15,471 bases of DNA. Source: Candidatus Symbiothrix sp. (GTDB lineage: Bacteria; Bacteroidota; Bacteroidia; Bacteroidales; Azobacteroidaceae). A model generated the notes under the pieces. That model was not told the origin of the DNA. It ran no database searches and was given only the letters and a program-made list of their open reading frames with translations. Position numbers and translations under genes: made by a program. Each line of letters starts with the position of its first letter. Within the stretch, counting starts at the first letter, position 1. The stretch spans positions 1 through 15,471 of the forward strand of contig JAISWY010000244.1 of the NCBI GenBank assembly GCA_031270925.1, in the 5' to 3' direction. Of the stretch, positions 8,763 to 14,364 are shown in pieces.

Positions 8763-8838
8763 GCGTATGCAATGAAAAAAAGTTTTTTACAGAGGAAAAA
8801 TAGTTTCTTTTTCGTATGTTTACCCTAATTTTAATTTG

Positions 8839-8846
8839 TAATTTTG
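8839..8846 (+). promoter_or_regulatory. -7 box for xseB-ispD-recG
   Basis: TAATTTTG matches the Bacteroidota -7 consensus and lies 20 bp before the xseB ATG at 8867. A TTG at the -33 position is not evident (TTCG at 8811-8814 is the nearest). It is divergent from the thioesterase promoter about 100 bp away, consistent with a shared intergenic control region. Confidence 0.5.
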
Positions 8847-8866
8847 CAGAACAAATAAAAAACTCT

Positions 8867-9061
8867 ATGGCAACAGAATTATCATACTCGAAAGCGTTTA
8901 GTCGCTTACAGGAAATTCAGACGCAGATTGAAAGCAATCAATCGGATGTGGACGAGTTGAGCGGCTTATTGAAAGAAGCGGCCGCTTTGTTAAAAACTTG
9001 CAAGGACAAGTTGTTTACGGTAAACGAAGAAACGAAAAAAATCTTAGAAGATATTGAATGA
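8867..9061 (+). CDS. xseB: Exodeoxyribonuclease VII small subunit
   Basis: XseB is the small helical subunit of exonuclease VII, a single-strand-specific nuclease that needs several XseB chains per XseA catalytic chain. The 64-residue product begins MATELSYSKAF and contains LQEIQTQIESNQSDVDELSGLLKEA in two helical halves, the family signature of a helical hairpin. A longer frame opening at 8816 is possible, but its first residues are encoded by the promoter region and are hydrophobic and unlike the family. The stop overlaps the ispD start in ATGA (9058-9061), suggesting translational coupling. The large subunit gene xseA is not adjacent, because the upstream gene is an unrelated thioesterase on the other strand. 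Confidence 0.9.
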   Translation: MATELSYSKAFSRLQEIQTQIESNQSDVDELSGLLKEAAALLKTCKDKLFTVNEETKKILEDIE

Positions 9062-9735
9062 CAGATAAATATGCAATCATCACAGCCGGAGGAAAGGGCT
9101 TGCGGATGGGCGCCGAAATTCCCAAGCAATTTTTGCCTTTGTATGGAAGTACGGTGTTGATGCACACTTTGGCTGCGTTTTTTCATGCCGATTCATCAAT
9201 TCGCTTGATTTTGGTTTTACCTGAAAATCAGCAGGATTATTGGAAAAATTTGTGTTTGGAATATCGTTTTACGCTTCCGCATACAGTTGTTTCCGGCGGT
9301 GAAACGCGCTTTCATTCCGTACAAAACGGATTGCGATTGGTTCCTGAAAATGCTTTGGTGGCGGTGCATGACGGTGTTCGTCCCTTGGTTTCCAACGAAT
9401 TGATTCTCAATGCATTTGACTTAGCGGAAACGCATCAAGCCGTTTATCCGGCTGTTCCGGTTACGGATACTTTGCGCGAATGTTTGTCCGAAAACGAGAG
9501 TCATATAGTCGATCGTTCGCGCTTTCGATTGGTGCAAACGCCGCAGGTTTTTCGTTCCGAGATATTGAAAGAAGCATATCAGCAATCTTATTCCGAATCG
9601 TTTACGGATGATGTTTCGGTTGTGGAAGCGGCCGGAATTTGCCGAGTGCAAATGATGGAAGGCGAAAAATCGAATATCAAAATTACGACGCCCGTTGATT
9701 TAATTATTGCAACTGCTTTATTGAATGGATATTAG
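9058..9735 (+). CDS. ispD: 2-C-methyl-D-erythritol 4-phosphate cytidylyltransferase
   Basis: IspD joins CTP and 2-C-methyl-D-erythritol 4-phosphate to give CDP-methylerythritol, an early step of the MEP isoprenoid pathway in the cytoplasm. The 225-residue product has the nucleotide-binding AGGKGLRMG with IPKQF downstream (residues 10-25), VSGGETRFHSVQNGL (78-92), HDGVRP (104-109) containing the conserved metal-binding Asp, and TDTLRE (136-141). Near the C-terminus are DDVSVVE and GEKSNIKITTPVDL, the latter containing the conserved lysine region. Length is typical. It overlaps xseB by 4 bp and its last 11 bp overlap recG, so the three genes are probably read from one transcript. Its pathway product also feeds MiaA. 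Confidence 0.97.
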   Translation: MTDKYAIITAGGKGLRMGAEIPKQFLPLYGSTVLMHTLAAFFHADSSIRLILVLPENQQDYWKNLCLEYRFTLPHTVVSGGETRFHSVQNGLRLVPENALVAVHDGVRPLVSNELILNAFDLAETHQAVYPAVPVTDTLRECLSENESHIVDRSRFRLVQTPQVFRSEILKEAYQQSYSESFTDDVSVVEAAGICRVQMMEGEKSNIKITTPVDLIIATALLNGY

Positions 9736-11821
9736 CCAGCAAAATCTGATGTATTTACCCGGCGTTGGGCCGAAAAAAGCCGAAACGCTCCGTCGCGAAA
9801 TCGATACGGTTTCGTGGGAAGATTTGTTGTATTATTTTCCGTATAAATACATCGACAGGAGTAAGATATTCAAAATCAAAGAAATAGACGGCAATATGCC
9901 TTATATTCAGTTGAAAGGTAAAATCTTGAAATACGAAACCTTGGGAGAAGGCAGCGCCCGTCGATTGACTGCTACTTTTTACGACGATACGGGTTCGATT
10001 GAGTTGGTTTGGTTTCGGATGCTGAAGCAAATTCCGCAACTCTATCAAATTGGAACAGAGTATATTCTGTTCGGGAAACCGACTGTTTTCGGGCATCGCC
10101 TGAACGTTGCCCATCCCGAATTGGAAACCGAAAGCAAGTTTTACGAAGGCGAACCGGGCGTGCAAGGTCAATACAATACGACCGAAAGGATGAAAAACGC
10201 TTTTCTACATTCGCGCGCCATCCAAAAAATCATTACGAAAATTTTGGAATTGCTGAAAGAGCCTTTACAAGAAACTCTCAATCAATACGTTATCGACCAA
10301 ACACATGTGATTCCGTTGGATGAAGCGATTCGCAATATCCATTTCCCGAAATCGCCCGATTTATTGCGAAAAGCCCAATATCGCCTCAAATTGGAAGAAT
10401 TGTTTTACGTGCAACTGAACATTTTGCGCGTTACGAAATACCGCGAAAAACGGTTGGGCGGATTTCTTTTTTCTAAAGTTGGAGATTACTTCAATTCATT
10501 TTATCATAATAATTTACCCTTTGAATTGACGAATGCGCAAAAGCGAGTAGTGCGCGAAATCCGATTAGATACCAACAGTGGTCGGCAGATGAATCGCTTG
10601 TTGCAGGGCGATGTGGGCAGCGGCAAAACCTTGGTCGCACTTTTGTCGGTTTTGTTGGCTTTGGACAATGGATTTCAGGGTGCGATTATGGCGCCGACCG
10701 AAATTTTGGCCACACAGCATTACGAAACCATCAGCTGTTTGTTGCAAGGTTTGGGCGTCGAAATAGCCCTTTTGACCGGTTCGACGAAGAAAAAAGATCG
10801 CGCCGTTTTATTGCCGAAAATCAAAGACGAGAGTGTTAAAATCGTTATCGGAACGCACGCTTTGTTGGAAGATTCGGTCGAATTTGGAAATCTCGGATTG
10901 ATTGTGATTGACGAACAGCATCGCTTCGGGGTGGCTCAACGCGCCAAATTATGGAAAAAAAACACTGTGCCGCCCCATATTCTGGTCATGACAGCCACGC
11001 CGATTCCGCGCACTTTGGCGATGACGCTGTACGGCGATTTGGACGTTTCGGTTATCGACGAACTTCCGCCCGGACGTAAACCCGTGAAAACCATCCATTT
11101 ATACAGCGAGCGAAGGCATAATCTCTATGAATCGGTGCGTAAGCAAATCCAAGCGGGTCGCCAAGTGTATATCGTTTATCCGCTGATTGAAGAAAGTGAA
11201 AAATCGGATATGAAAAACCTGACCGAAGGCTTTGAAACCATTCAAAAGATTTTTCCCGAATACCGGGTTTGTATGGTTCACGGAAAGATGAAACCTGCTG
11301 AGAAAGAGGCCGAAATGCAAGGATTTGTATCGGGCGAAACGCAAATTATGGTCGCTACAACGGTTATCGAAGTGGGAGTAAATGTTCCGAACGCTACAGT
11401 GATGTTGATTGAAAACGCCGAGCGATTCGGTCTGTCGCAGTTGCATCAATTGCGCGGTCGGGTAGGGCGGGGCGCCGAACAGTCGATTTGCGTGCTGATT
11501 ACGCGCTACGAACTTTCGGAAAATACGCGCAAGCGCTTGGCGATTATGACCGAAACCAACGACGGGTTCTTGATTGCCGAAGAAGACCTCAAACTGCGCG
11601 GGCCCGGCGATTTGGATGGTACACAACAAAGCGGCGTGGCGTTTAATCTCAAAATCGCCAACCTTTCTCACGACGGGCAAATACTCAGTCAAGCACGCGA
11701 TTTGGCACGCGATATTTTGGAAAATGACCCCAGTTTAGAGAAGCCGGAAAATGCAGTTCTCAAACAACAATTGGCCAAACTGAATACGCAACACCAAATG
11801 GGATGGTTTATGATCAGTTAG
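9725..11821 (+). CDS. recG: ATP-dependent DNA helicase RecG
   Basis: RecG drives regression of stalled replication forks and branch migration, and unwinds R-loops. The 698-residue product has normal length. The N-terminus carries a helix-hairpin-helix-like LPGVGPKKAETL and the wedge (OB-fold) domain at about 55-135. The helicase core shows the Walker A GDVGSGKT at 295-302, the DEQH box at 396-399 followed by RFG, motif III TATP at 423-426 with IPRTLAM, then TTVIEVGVNVPNA and the QLRGRVGRG motif VI. The C-terminal GPGDLDGTQQSG is the family TRG-like region. The ATG at 9725 lies inside the ispD end. The stop TAG (11819-11821) overlaps the stop of the converging pepE gene, leaving no room for a separate terminator. 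Confidence 0.97.
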   Translation: MDISQQNLMYLPGVGPKKAETLRREIDTVSWEDLLYYFPYKYIDRSKIFKIKEIDGNMPYIQLKGKILKYETLGEGSARRLTATFYDDTGSIELVWFRMLKQIPQLYQIGTEYILFGKPTVFGHRLNVAHPELETESKFYEGEPGVQGQYNTTERMKNAFLHSRAIQKIITKILELLKEPLQETLNQYVIDQTHVIPLDEAIRNIHFPKSPDLLRKAQYRLKLEELFYVQLNILRVTKYREKRLGGFLFSKVGDYFNSFYHNNLPFELTNAQKRVVREIRLDTNSGRQMNRLLQGDVGSGKTLVALLSVLLALDNGFQGAIMAPTEILATQHYETISCLLQGLGVEIALLTGSTKKKDRAVLLPKIKDESVKIVIGTHALLEDSVEFGNLGLIVIDEQHRFGVAQRAKLWKKNTVPPHILVMTATPIPRTLAMTLYGDLDVSVIDELPPGRKPVKTIHLYSERRHNLYESVRKQIQAGRQVYIVYPLIEESEKSDMKNLTEGFETIQKIFPEYRVCMVHGKMKPAEKEAEMQGFVSGETQIMVATTVIEVGVNVPNATVMLIENAERFGLSQLHQLRGRVGRGAEQSICVLITRYELSENTRKRLAIMTETNDGFLIAEEDLKLRGPGDLDGTQQSGVAFNLKIANLSHDGQILSQARDLARDILENDPSLEKPENAVLKQQLAKLNTQHQMGWFMIS

Positions 11822-12552
11822 TAAAACGGCACTTGCGGAATGGTCGATTCCAACAGAAACGATAGATCTTCATTGGGAGCTAATTCTTTGGTAATCCAAT
11901 TTTTACGGAATAATCGCGCGGTGTTTTTTCCAATCAAATTCAATTGATTTTCTTCGCGTCGCAACAGGCAGGCTTCGCGTAAGCCGACAACAAAAACATC
12001 GGAATTGATTTCGATAAATTCACGAATCCGGTCTTCGCGCGTTTCGCCGCCATGTCCTGCCGGATGTGCATCCAAATAATGCGGGTTGATTTGGAACGGC
12101 ACTAAACCCAAAGTATCCATCCCCTGCGGATCGACAATCGGCATATCGTTGGTCGTTTTCATGCTGGGACAGGCGATGTTGCTGCCGGCACTCCAACCGA
12201 TGTAAGGCGTTCCGGCTTCCGCTTTGCGTTTCACGACTTCAAATAAATTATGTTCGCGCATCAGTTGCACCAAGCGCCAGGTGTTTCCGCCTCCCACAAC
12301 GATAATGTCGGCTTCCTCAATCGCTTTGGCCGGTCTCCAAATGCGATGTACGCTTTTGATTTCGCAACTAAATTCCGCAAACACTTTGGCCACTTTGGTT
12401 TCGTACTCATCGTAAGAAAATGTAACGGCGGCGTAAGGAATGAATGCCGCGCATGTGGGACGGTCGCCTAAAAATGCCTTGATTTCCGCTTTCGGCCACT
12501 CCAGATAGGCTTCGCCCGGATTGGTGGAATTGCTTAATAATAACAGTCGCAT
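11818..12552 (-). CDS. pepE: Peptidase E (alpha-aspartyl dipeptidase, family S51)
   Basis: PepE cleaves dipeptides with an N-terminal aspartate in the cytoplasm, during peptide turnover. The 244-residue product is somewhat longer than the roughly 229-residue enterobacterial enzyme. The nucleophile is Ser121 in GWSAGSN, with Asp136 (TTNDMPIV) and His158 (INPHYLDAH); the spacing equals that of the Salmonella triad Ser120-Asp135-His157. VVGGGNTWRL at 85-94 is the conserved glycine-rich loop. The ATG at 12552 fits the usual MRLLLLSNST start. It has its own promoter-like element upstream, divergent from the GldB-like gene, and its stop at 11818-11820 overlaps that of recG. Confidence 0.95.
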   Translation of the reverse strand: MRLLLLSNSTNPGEAYLEWPKAEIKAFLGDRPTCAAFIPYAAVTFSYDEYETKVAKVFAEFSCEIKSVHRIWRPAKAIEEADIIVVGGGNTWRLVQLMREHNLFEVVKRKAEAGTPYIGWSAGSNIACPSMKTTNDMPIVDPQGMDTLGLVPFQINPHYLDAHPAGHGGETREDRIREFIEINSDVFVVGLREACLLRREENQLNLIGKNTARLFRKNWITKELAPNEDLSFLLESTIPQVPFY

Positions 12553-12579
12553 ATTTTTTTATTTAATGGGGTTGGACTA

Positions 12580-12609
12580 CAAAGATAACGAATAACAATA
12601 TAAAAACAA
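12580..12609 (-). promoter_or_regulatory. Promoter of pepE
   Basis: On the minus strand, TTG (12609-12607) is followed after 19 bp by TATCTTTG (12587-12580), a full match to the Bacteroidota promoter form. A start near 12573 gives a leader of about 20 nt to the ATG at 12552. Confidence 0.65.
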
Positions 12610-12615
12610 TCTTTG
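12608..12615 (+). promoter_or_regulatory. Weak -7 box for the GldB-like gene
   Basis: AATCTTTG differs from TAnnTTTG at the first base and lies 32 bp before the ATG at 12648. Its first bases coincide with the -33 element of the divergent pepE promoter, so the two promoters would compete for the same DNA. No good TTG -33 element was found on this strand. Confidence 0.3.
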
Positions 12616-12647
12616 CGTTAATTAAATTGTTGAAAAATCGAAAAAAG

Positions 12648-13574
12648 ATGAAAAGACGATATTGTATTTTTTTTATAATAGCCTGTTTTATAATAGCTTG
12701 TAATAAAAATAAGGAAAATTACGATTTTCCGATTCAACGTTTCGATACGGATTTTTATCGTTATCTTATGGGAGAGCTGCCGATTGATTCGCTACAGCAG
12801 TACCGTCCGTTTTTAGATGATTACACCGAAAAAGTCATTAACGATTTCTCCGATTCTACTTTGATGCGGATTTACAGCGACGAACAACGCATTTTCGCTG
12901 ATATTTCCGGTTTGCAAAAGGAAGTTTCTATCGGAATGGAAAAATGGTCGAAACATTTTCCCGATTTGCAACAGCCGGCCATCTATTTGCATGTTTCGGG
13001 TTGGAACCAACATGTAGTTGTCGGTGAAAATTATGTTTCGCTCTCGGCCGATTATTATTTGGGAATCGATTATCCGCTGTATCAACCCTACTTTTATAAT
13101 TATCAGCTTCCGCAAATGTCGTCCGGACGGATGGCTCCCGATTTGTTTTTGGGATTACTGATGACGGAATTTCCGTTCTATGGAAACGAATCGGTTTTGT
13201 TGGATAAAATGCTGTATGATGGTAAATTACGTTATATTTTATCGCAATTGCTGCCGAAACGGAAAGTCTATGAATATGTCGGTTATACCTTGGAACAATA
13301 CGATTGGTGTAAAGCCAACGAGTTGCGGATTTGGAAAACGATTTTGGAAAAGCAGCAATTATTTACATCCGATTATTCGACTGCTATGCAATATTTTCGC
13401 GATGCACCTTATACTGCTGCCTTGTCGGCCGAGTCGCCCGCGAAAGTAGGCGTTTGGCTGGGATTTCAAATTATTTCGGCTTATATGAAACAACAGCCTG
13501 AAACGACTTGGATTGATTTGATGAACGATGTTGATTATATTCGTTTGCTGAAGGAATCGAAATATCGTCCGTAG
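12648..13574 (+). CDS. GldB-like lipoprotein
   Basis: A 308-residue lipoprotein related to GldB, one of the gliding-associated lipoproteins of Bacteroidota. In gliding species GldB is needed for motility; non-gliding Bacteroidales carry relatives of unknown role. The N-terminus MKRRYCIFFIIACFIIAC is a lipoprotein signal with the lipid-acceptor Cys18 (FIIAC, then Asn at +2), so it should be anchored in a membrane facing the periplasm. Family-like features include the early RFDTDFYRYL segment and the late AKVGVWLGFQIISAYM helix. The ATG at 12648 is preferred over a TTG at 12627 because it puts the hydrophobic segment right after the basic MKRR. No other gliding or T9SS machinery genes lie beside it, and it cannot be assigned to T9SS from this window alone. 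Confidence 0.82.
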   Translation: MKRRYCIFFIIACFIIACNKNKENYDFPIQRFDTDFYRYLMGELPIDSLQQYRPFLDDYTEKVINDFSDSTLMRIYSDEQRIFADISGLQKEVSIGMEKWSKHFPDLQQPAIYLHVSGWNQHVVVGENYVSLSADYYLGIDYPLYQPYFYNYQLPQMSSGRMAPDLFLGLLMTEFPFYGNESVLLDKMLYDGKLRYILSQLLPKRKVYEYVGYTLEQYDWCKANELRIWKTILEKQQLFTSDYSTAMQYFRDAPYTAALSAESPAKVGVWLGFQIISAYMKQQPETTWIDLMNDVDYIRLLKESKYRP

Positions 13575-13641
13575 CGAAATCAAATATTTCACAATTTCTT
13601 ACGTGGATTCGACTAAGCGCTTTTCCGGGGCGAAGCTTATG

Positions 13642-13668
13642 GATGTCGGCCTGTAATTGGAATAAAAA
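13642..13668 (+). repeat. 27-bp direct repeat, left copy
   Basis: It starts GATGTCGGCC and ends GGAATAAAAA. It is identical over 27 bp to 14074-14100 and in the same orientation. Together the two copies flank the palindromic element exactly. Confidence 0.95.
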
Positions 13669-13758
13669 CGGCTCAGTTGCAAAACCTTGTGTTTAGCAGA
13701 GGCGACAGACCGCAGGTCTGAATGTTAATAACCCCCAATGAAGCGAAGCGATTGGGGG
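13669..13758 (+). repeat. Left inverted arm of the palindromic element
   Basis: It reads from CGGCTCAGTTGC through GTGTTTAGCAGA, the hairpin CAGACC-GCA-GGTCTG (13706-13720) and the stem CCCCCAAT...ATTGGGGG (13732-13757), whose loop is GAAGCGAAGCG. It matches the reverse complements of both right arms with only a handful of differences. Confidence 0.92.
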
Positions 13759-13777
13759 GTGCGAGAAATACATCGAT

Positions 13778-13855
13778 CCCCTCAACCCGCAGGGTTGAAT
13801 ATCCGAAATAAATCATTTTGTTAATAGATATATTCAACCCCCTTCGGGGTTGAGG
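13778..13855. repeat. Inner inverted repeat at the centre of the element
   Basis: CCCCTCAACCC with GGGTTGAATAT (13778-13802) is complementary to ATATTCAACCCC with GGGGTTGAGGGG (13830-13855). Each half is also a hairpin by itself: CAACCC-GCA-GGGTTG on the left (13783-13797), and CAACCCC with GGGGTTG around a CTTC loop on the right (13835-13852). The 27-bp AT-rich centre (13803-13829) shows no further structure. Confidence 0.85.
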
Positions 13856-13882
13856 GGAGAGGGGTTATTTCTCTCCCCCAAT

Positions 13883-13972
13883 CCCCCAATCGCTTCGCTT
13901 CATTGGGGGTTATTAACATTCAGACCTTCGGTCTGTCGCTTCTGCTAAACACAGGGGTTTGCAACTGAGCCG
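13883..13972 (-). repeat. First right inverted arm
   Basis: It runs from CCCCCAATCGCTTCGC to GCAACTGAGCCG, including the hairpin CAGACC-TTC-GGTCTG at 13921-13935. It is preceded by an extra CCCCCAAT and TTATTTCTCT (13865-13882), which recurs in slightly altered form before the second right arm. Arm plus leader therefore looks like a tandem duplication with a period of 102-108 bp. Confidence 0.92.
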
Positions 13973-13984
13973 TTATTTCTCTCT

Positions 13985-14074
13985 CCCCCAATCGCTTCGC
14001 TTCATTGGGGGTTATGTATATTCAGACCTTCGGTCTGTCGCTTCTGCTAAACACAGGGTTTTGCAACTGAGCCG
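13985..14074 (-). repeat. Second right inverted arm
   Basis: It has the same length (90 bp) and order as the first right arm, with the hairpin at 14023-14037. It differs mainly in the segment after GGGGG (TTATGTATATT in place of TTATTAACATT) and in GGGTTTT in place of GGGGTTT. Its outer end joins directly to the right 27-bp direct repeat. Confidence 0.92.
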
Positions 14075-14100
14075 ATGTCGGCCTGTAATTGGAATAAAAA
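14074..14100 (+). repeat. 27-bp direct repeat, right copy
   Basis: Identical to 13642-13668. After it the sequence diverges (TCGCAATT here, CGGCTCAG after the left copy). A 27-bp flanking repeat is long for a target duplication, so it may be part of the element or the result of a separate duplication. Confidence 0.95.
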
Positions 14101-14183
14101 TCGCAATTTGGCAGCTAAATCTTTTTTGAGGCGCTTCTGATTTCCCCATTATGACAGATAAAAAAAGAGTCGGTAATCGCGCA

Positions 14184-14212
14184 TTGTATTAACGGAAAAT
14201 ATATTACCTTTG
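14184..14212 (+). promoter_or_regulatory. Promoter of trkH
   Basis: TTG at 14184-14186, an 18-bp spacer and TACCTTTG at 14205-14212 match the Bacteroidota promoter form exactly. A start near 14219 gives a leader of about 145 nt before the trkH ATG, which is long for this window, where other leaders are 20-45 nt. Confidence 0.75.
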
Positions 14213-14226
14213 CCGCATAAAAAAAT

Positions 14227-14331
14227 GGTTCTACTGTGAATTGTGTGGAAAGCACAAAAGACACATACAACTAGCCCTTATTCCCTTATTCATAATGATT
14301 TAATAAGAGAATAAAGGATAAGGGTAGAACC
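14227..14331 (+). ncRNA. Structured leader of trkH, possible cis-regulatory RNA
   Basis: GGTTCTAC (14227-14234) and GTAGAACC (14324-14331) form a perfect 8-bp closing stem around 89 nt. Inside is a long hairpin: CCCTTAT (14275-14281) pairs with ATAAGGG (14318-14324, sharing one G with the closing stem), followed by CC/GG and TTATTC (14286-14291) with GAATAA (14309-14314), around a 17-nt AT-rich loop. A smaller stem can form as TTGTG/CACAA (14241-14245/14253-14257) or as TGTGT/ACACA (14242-14246/14261-14265); the two are mutually exclusive. The result is a three-way-junction-like fold beginning a few bases after the predicted transcription start. I do not recognise it as a known riboswitch class. 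There is no T tract, so any control would more likely act on translation or RNA stability. Confidence 0.5.
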
Positions 14332-14364
14332 CAAAAACATCAAATAAAAGTATAGCAATTACCG

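Larger units (their letters stand above)
13669..14074. mobile_element. MITE-like palindromic element with long inverted arms
   Basis: A 406-bp stretch without a credible reading frame, flanked by 27-bp perfect direct repeats (the final G is shared with the right repeat). It opens CGGCTCAGTTGCAAAACC and closes with the complement, GGTTTTGCAACTGAGCCG. The left arm (13669-13758) is nearly complementary to two tandem right arms, 13883-13972 and 13985-14074 (90 bp each). The interior holds a second inverted pair, 13778-13802 against 13830-13855, around an AT-rich centre. Five small hairpins recur: CAGACC/GGTCTG once on the left and twice on the right, and CAACCC/GGGTTG once on each side. The structure fits a non-autonomous element of the MITE or REP-like kind. 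No transposase or RAYT gene is in the window, so mobility is inferred. It lies between the GldB-like gene and trkH and might also end transcription. Confidence 0.75.

Noticed and set aside
11099..11692. Long minus-strand open frame (197 codons) inside recG
   Set aside because: It lies wholly opposite conserved RecG helicase motifs. Its product has no recognisable motif and reads like the reverse shadow of a gene with biased codons.
12627..12647. TTG start seven codons upstream for the GldB-like lipoprotein
   Set aside because: The ATG at 12648 gives a standard lipoprotein signal (MKRR then a hydrophobic stretch to Cys18), while the longer form adds extra charged residues.
13576..13590. Small hairpin GAAAT/ATTTC just after the GldB-like gene
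   Set aside because: A 5-bp AT-rich stem with no T tract is too weak to call a terminator.
13669..14074. CRISPR array or tRNA-like cluster in the palindromic region
   Set aside because: The repeats are inverted arms with nested hairpins rather than regularly spaced direct repeats, and no tRNA cloverleaf with an anticodon arm could be drawn.
14227..14331. Known c-di-AMP (ydaO) riboswitch or 6S RNA
   Set aside because: The leader is too short for 6S RNA, lacks its large central bubble, and shows none of the conserved c-di-AMP riboswitch segments I would expect. It is left unclassified.
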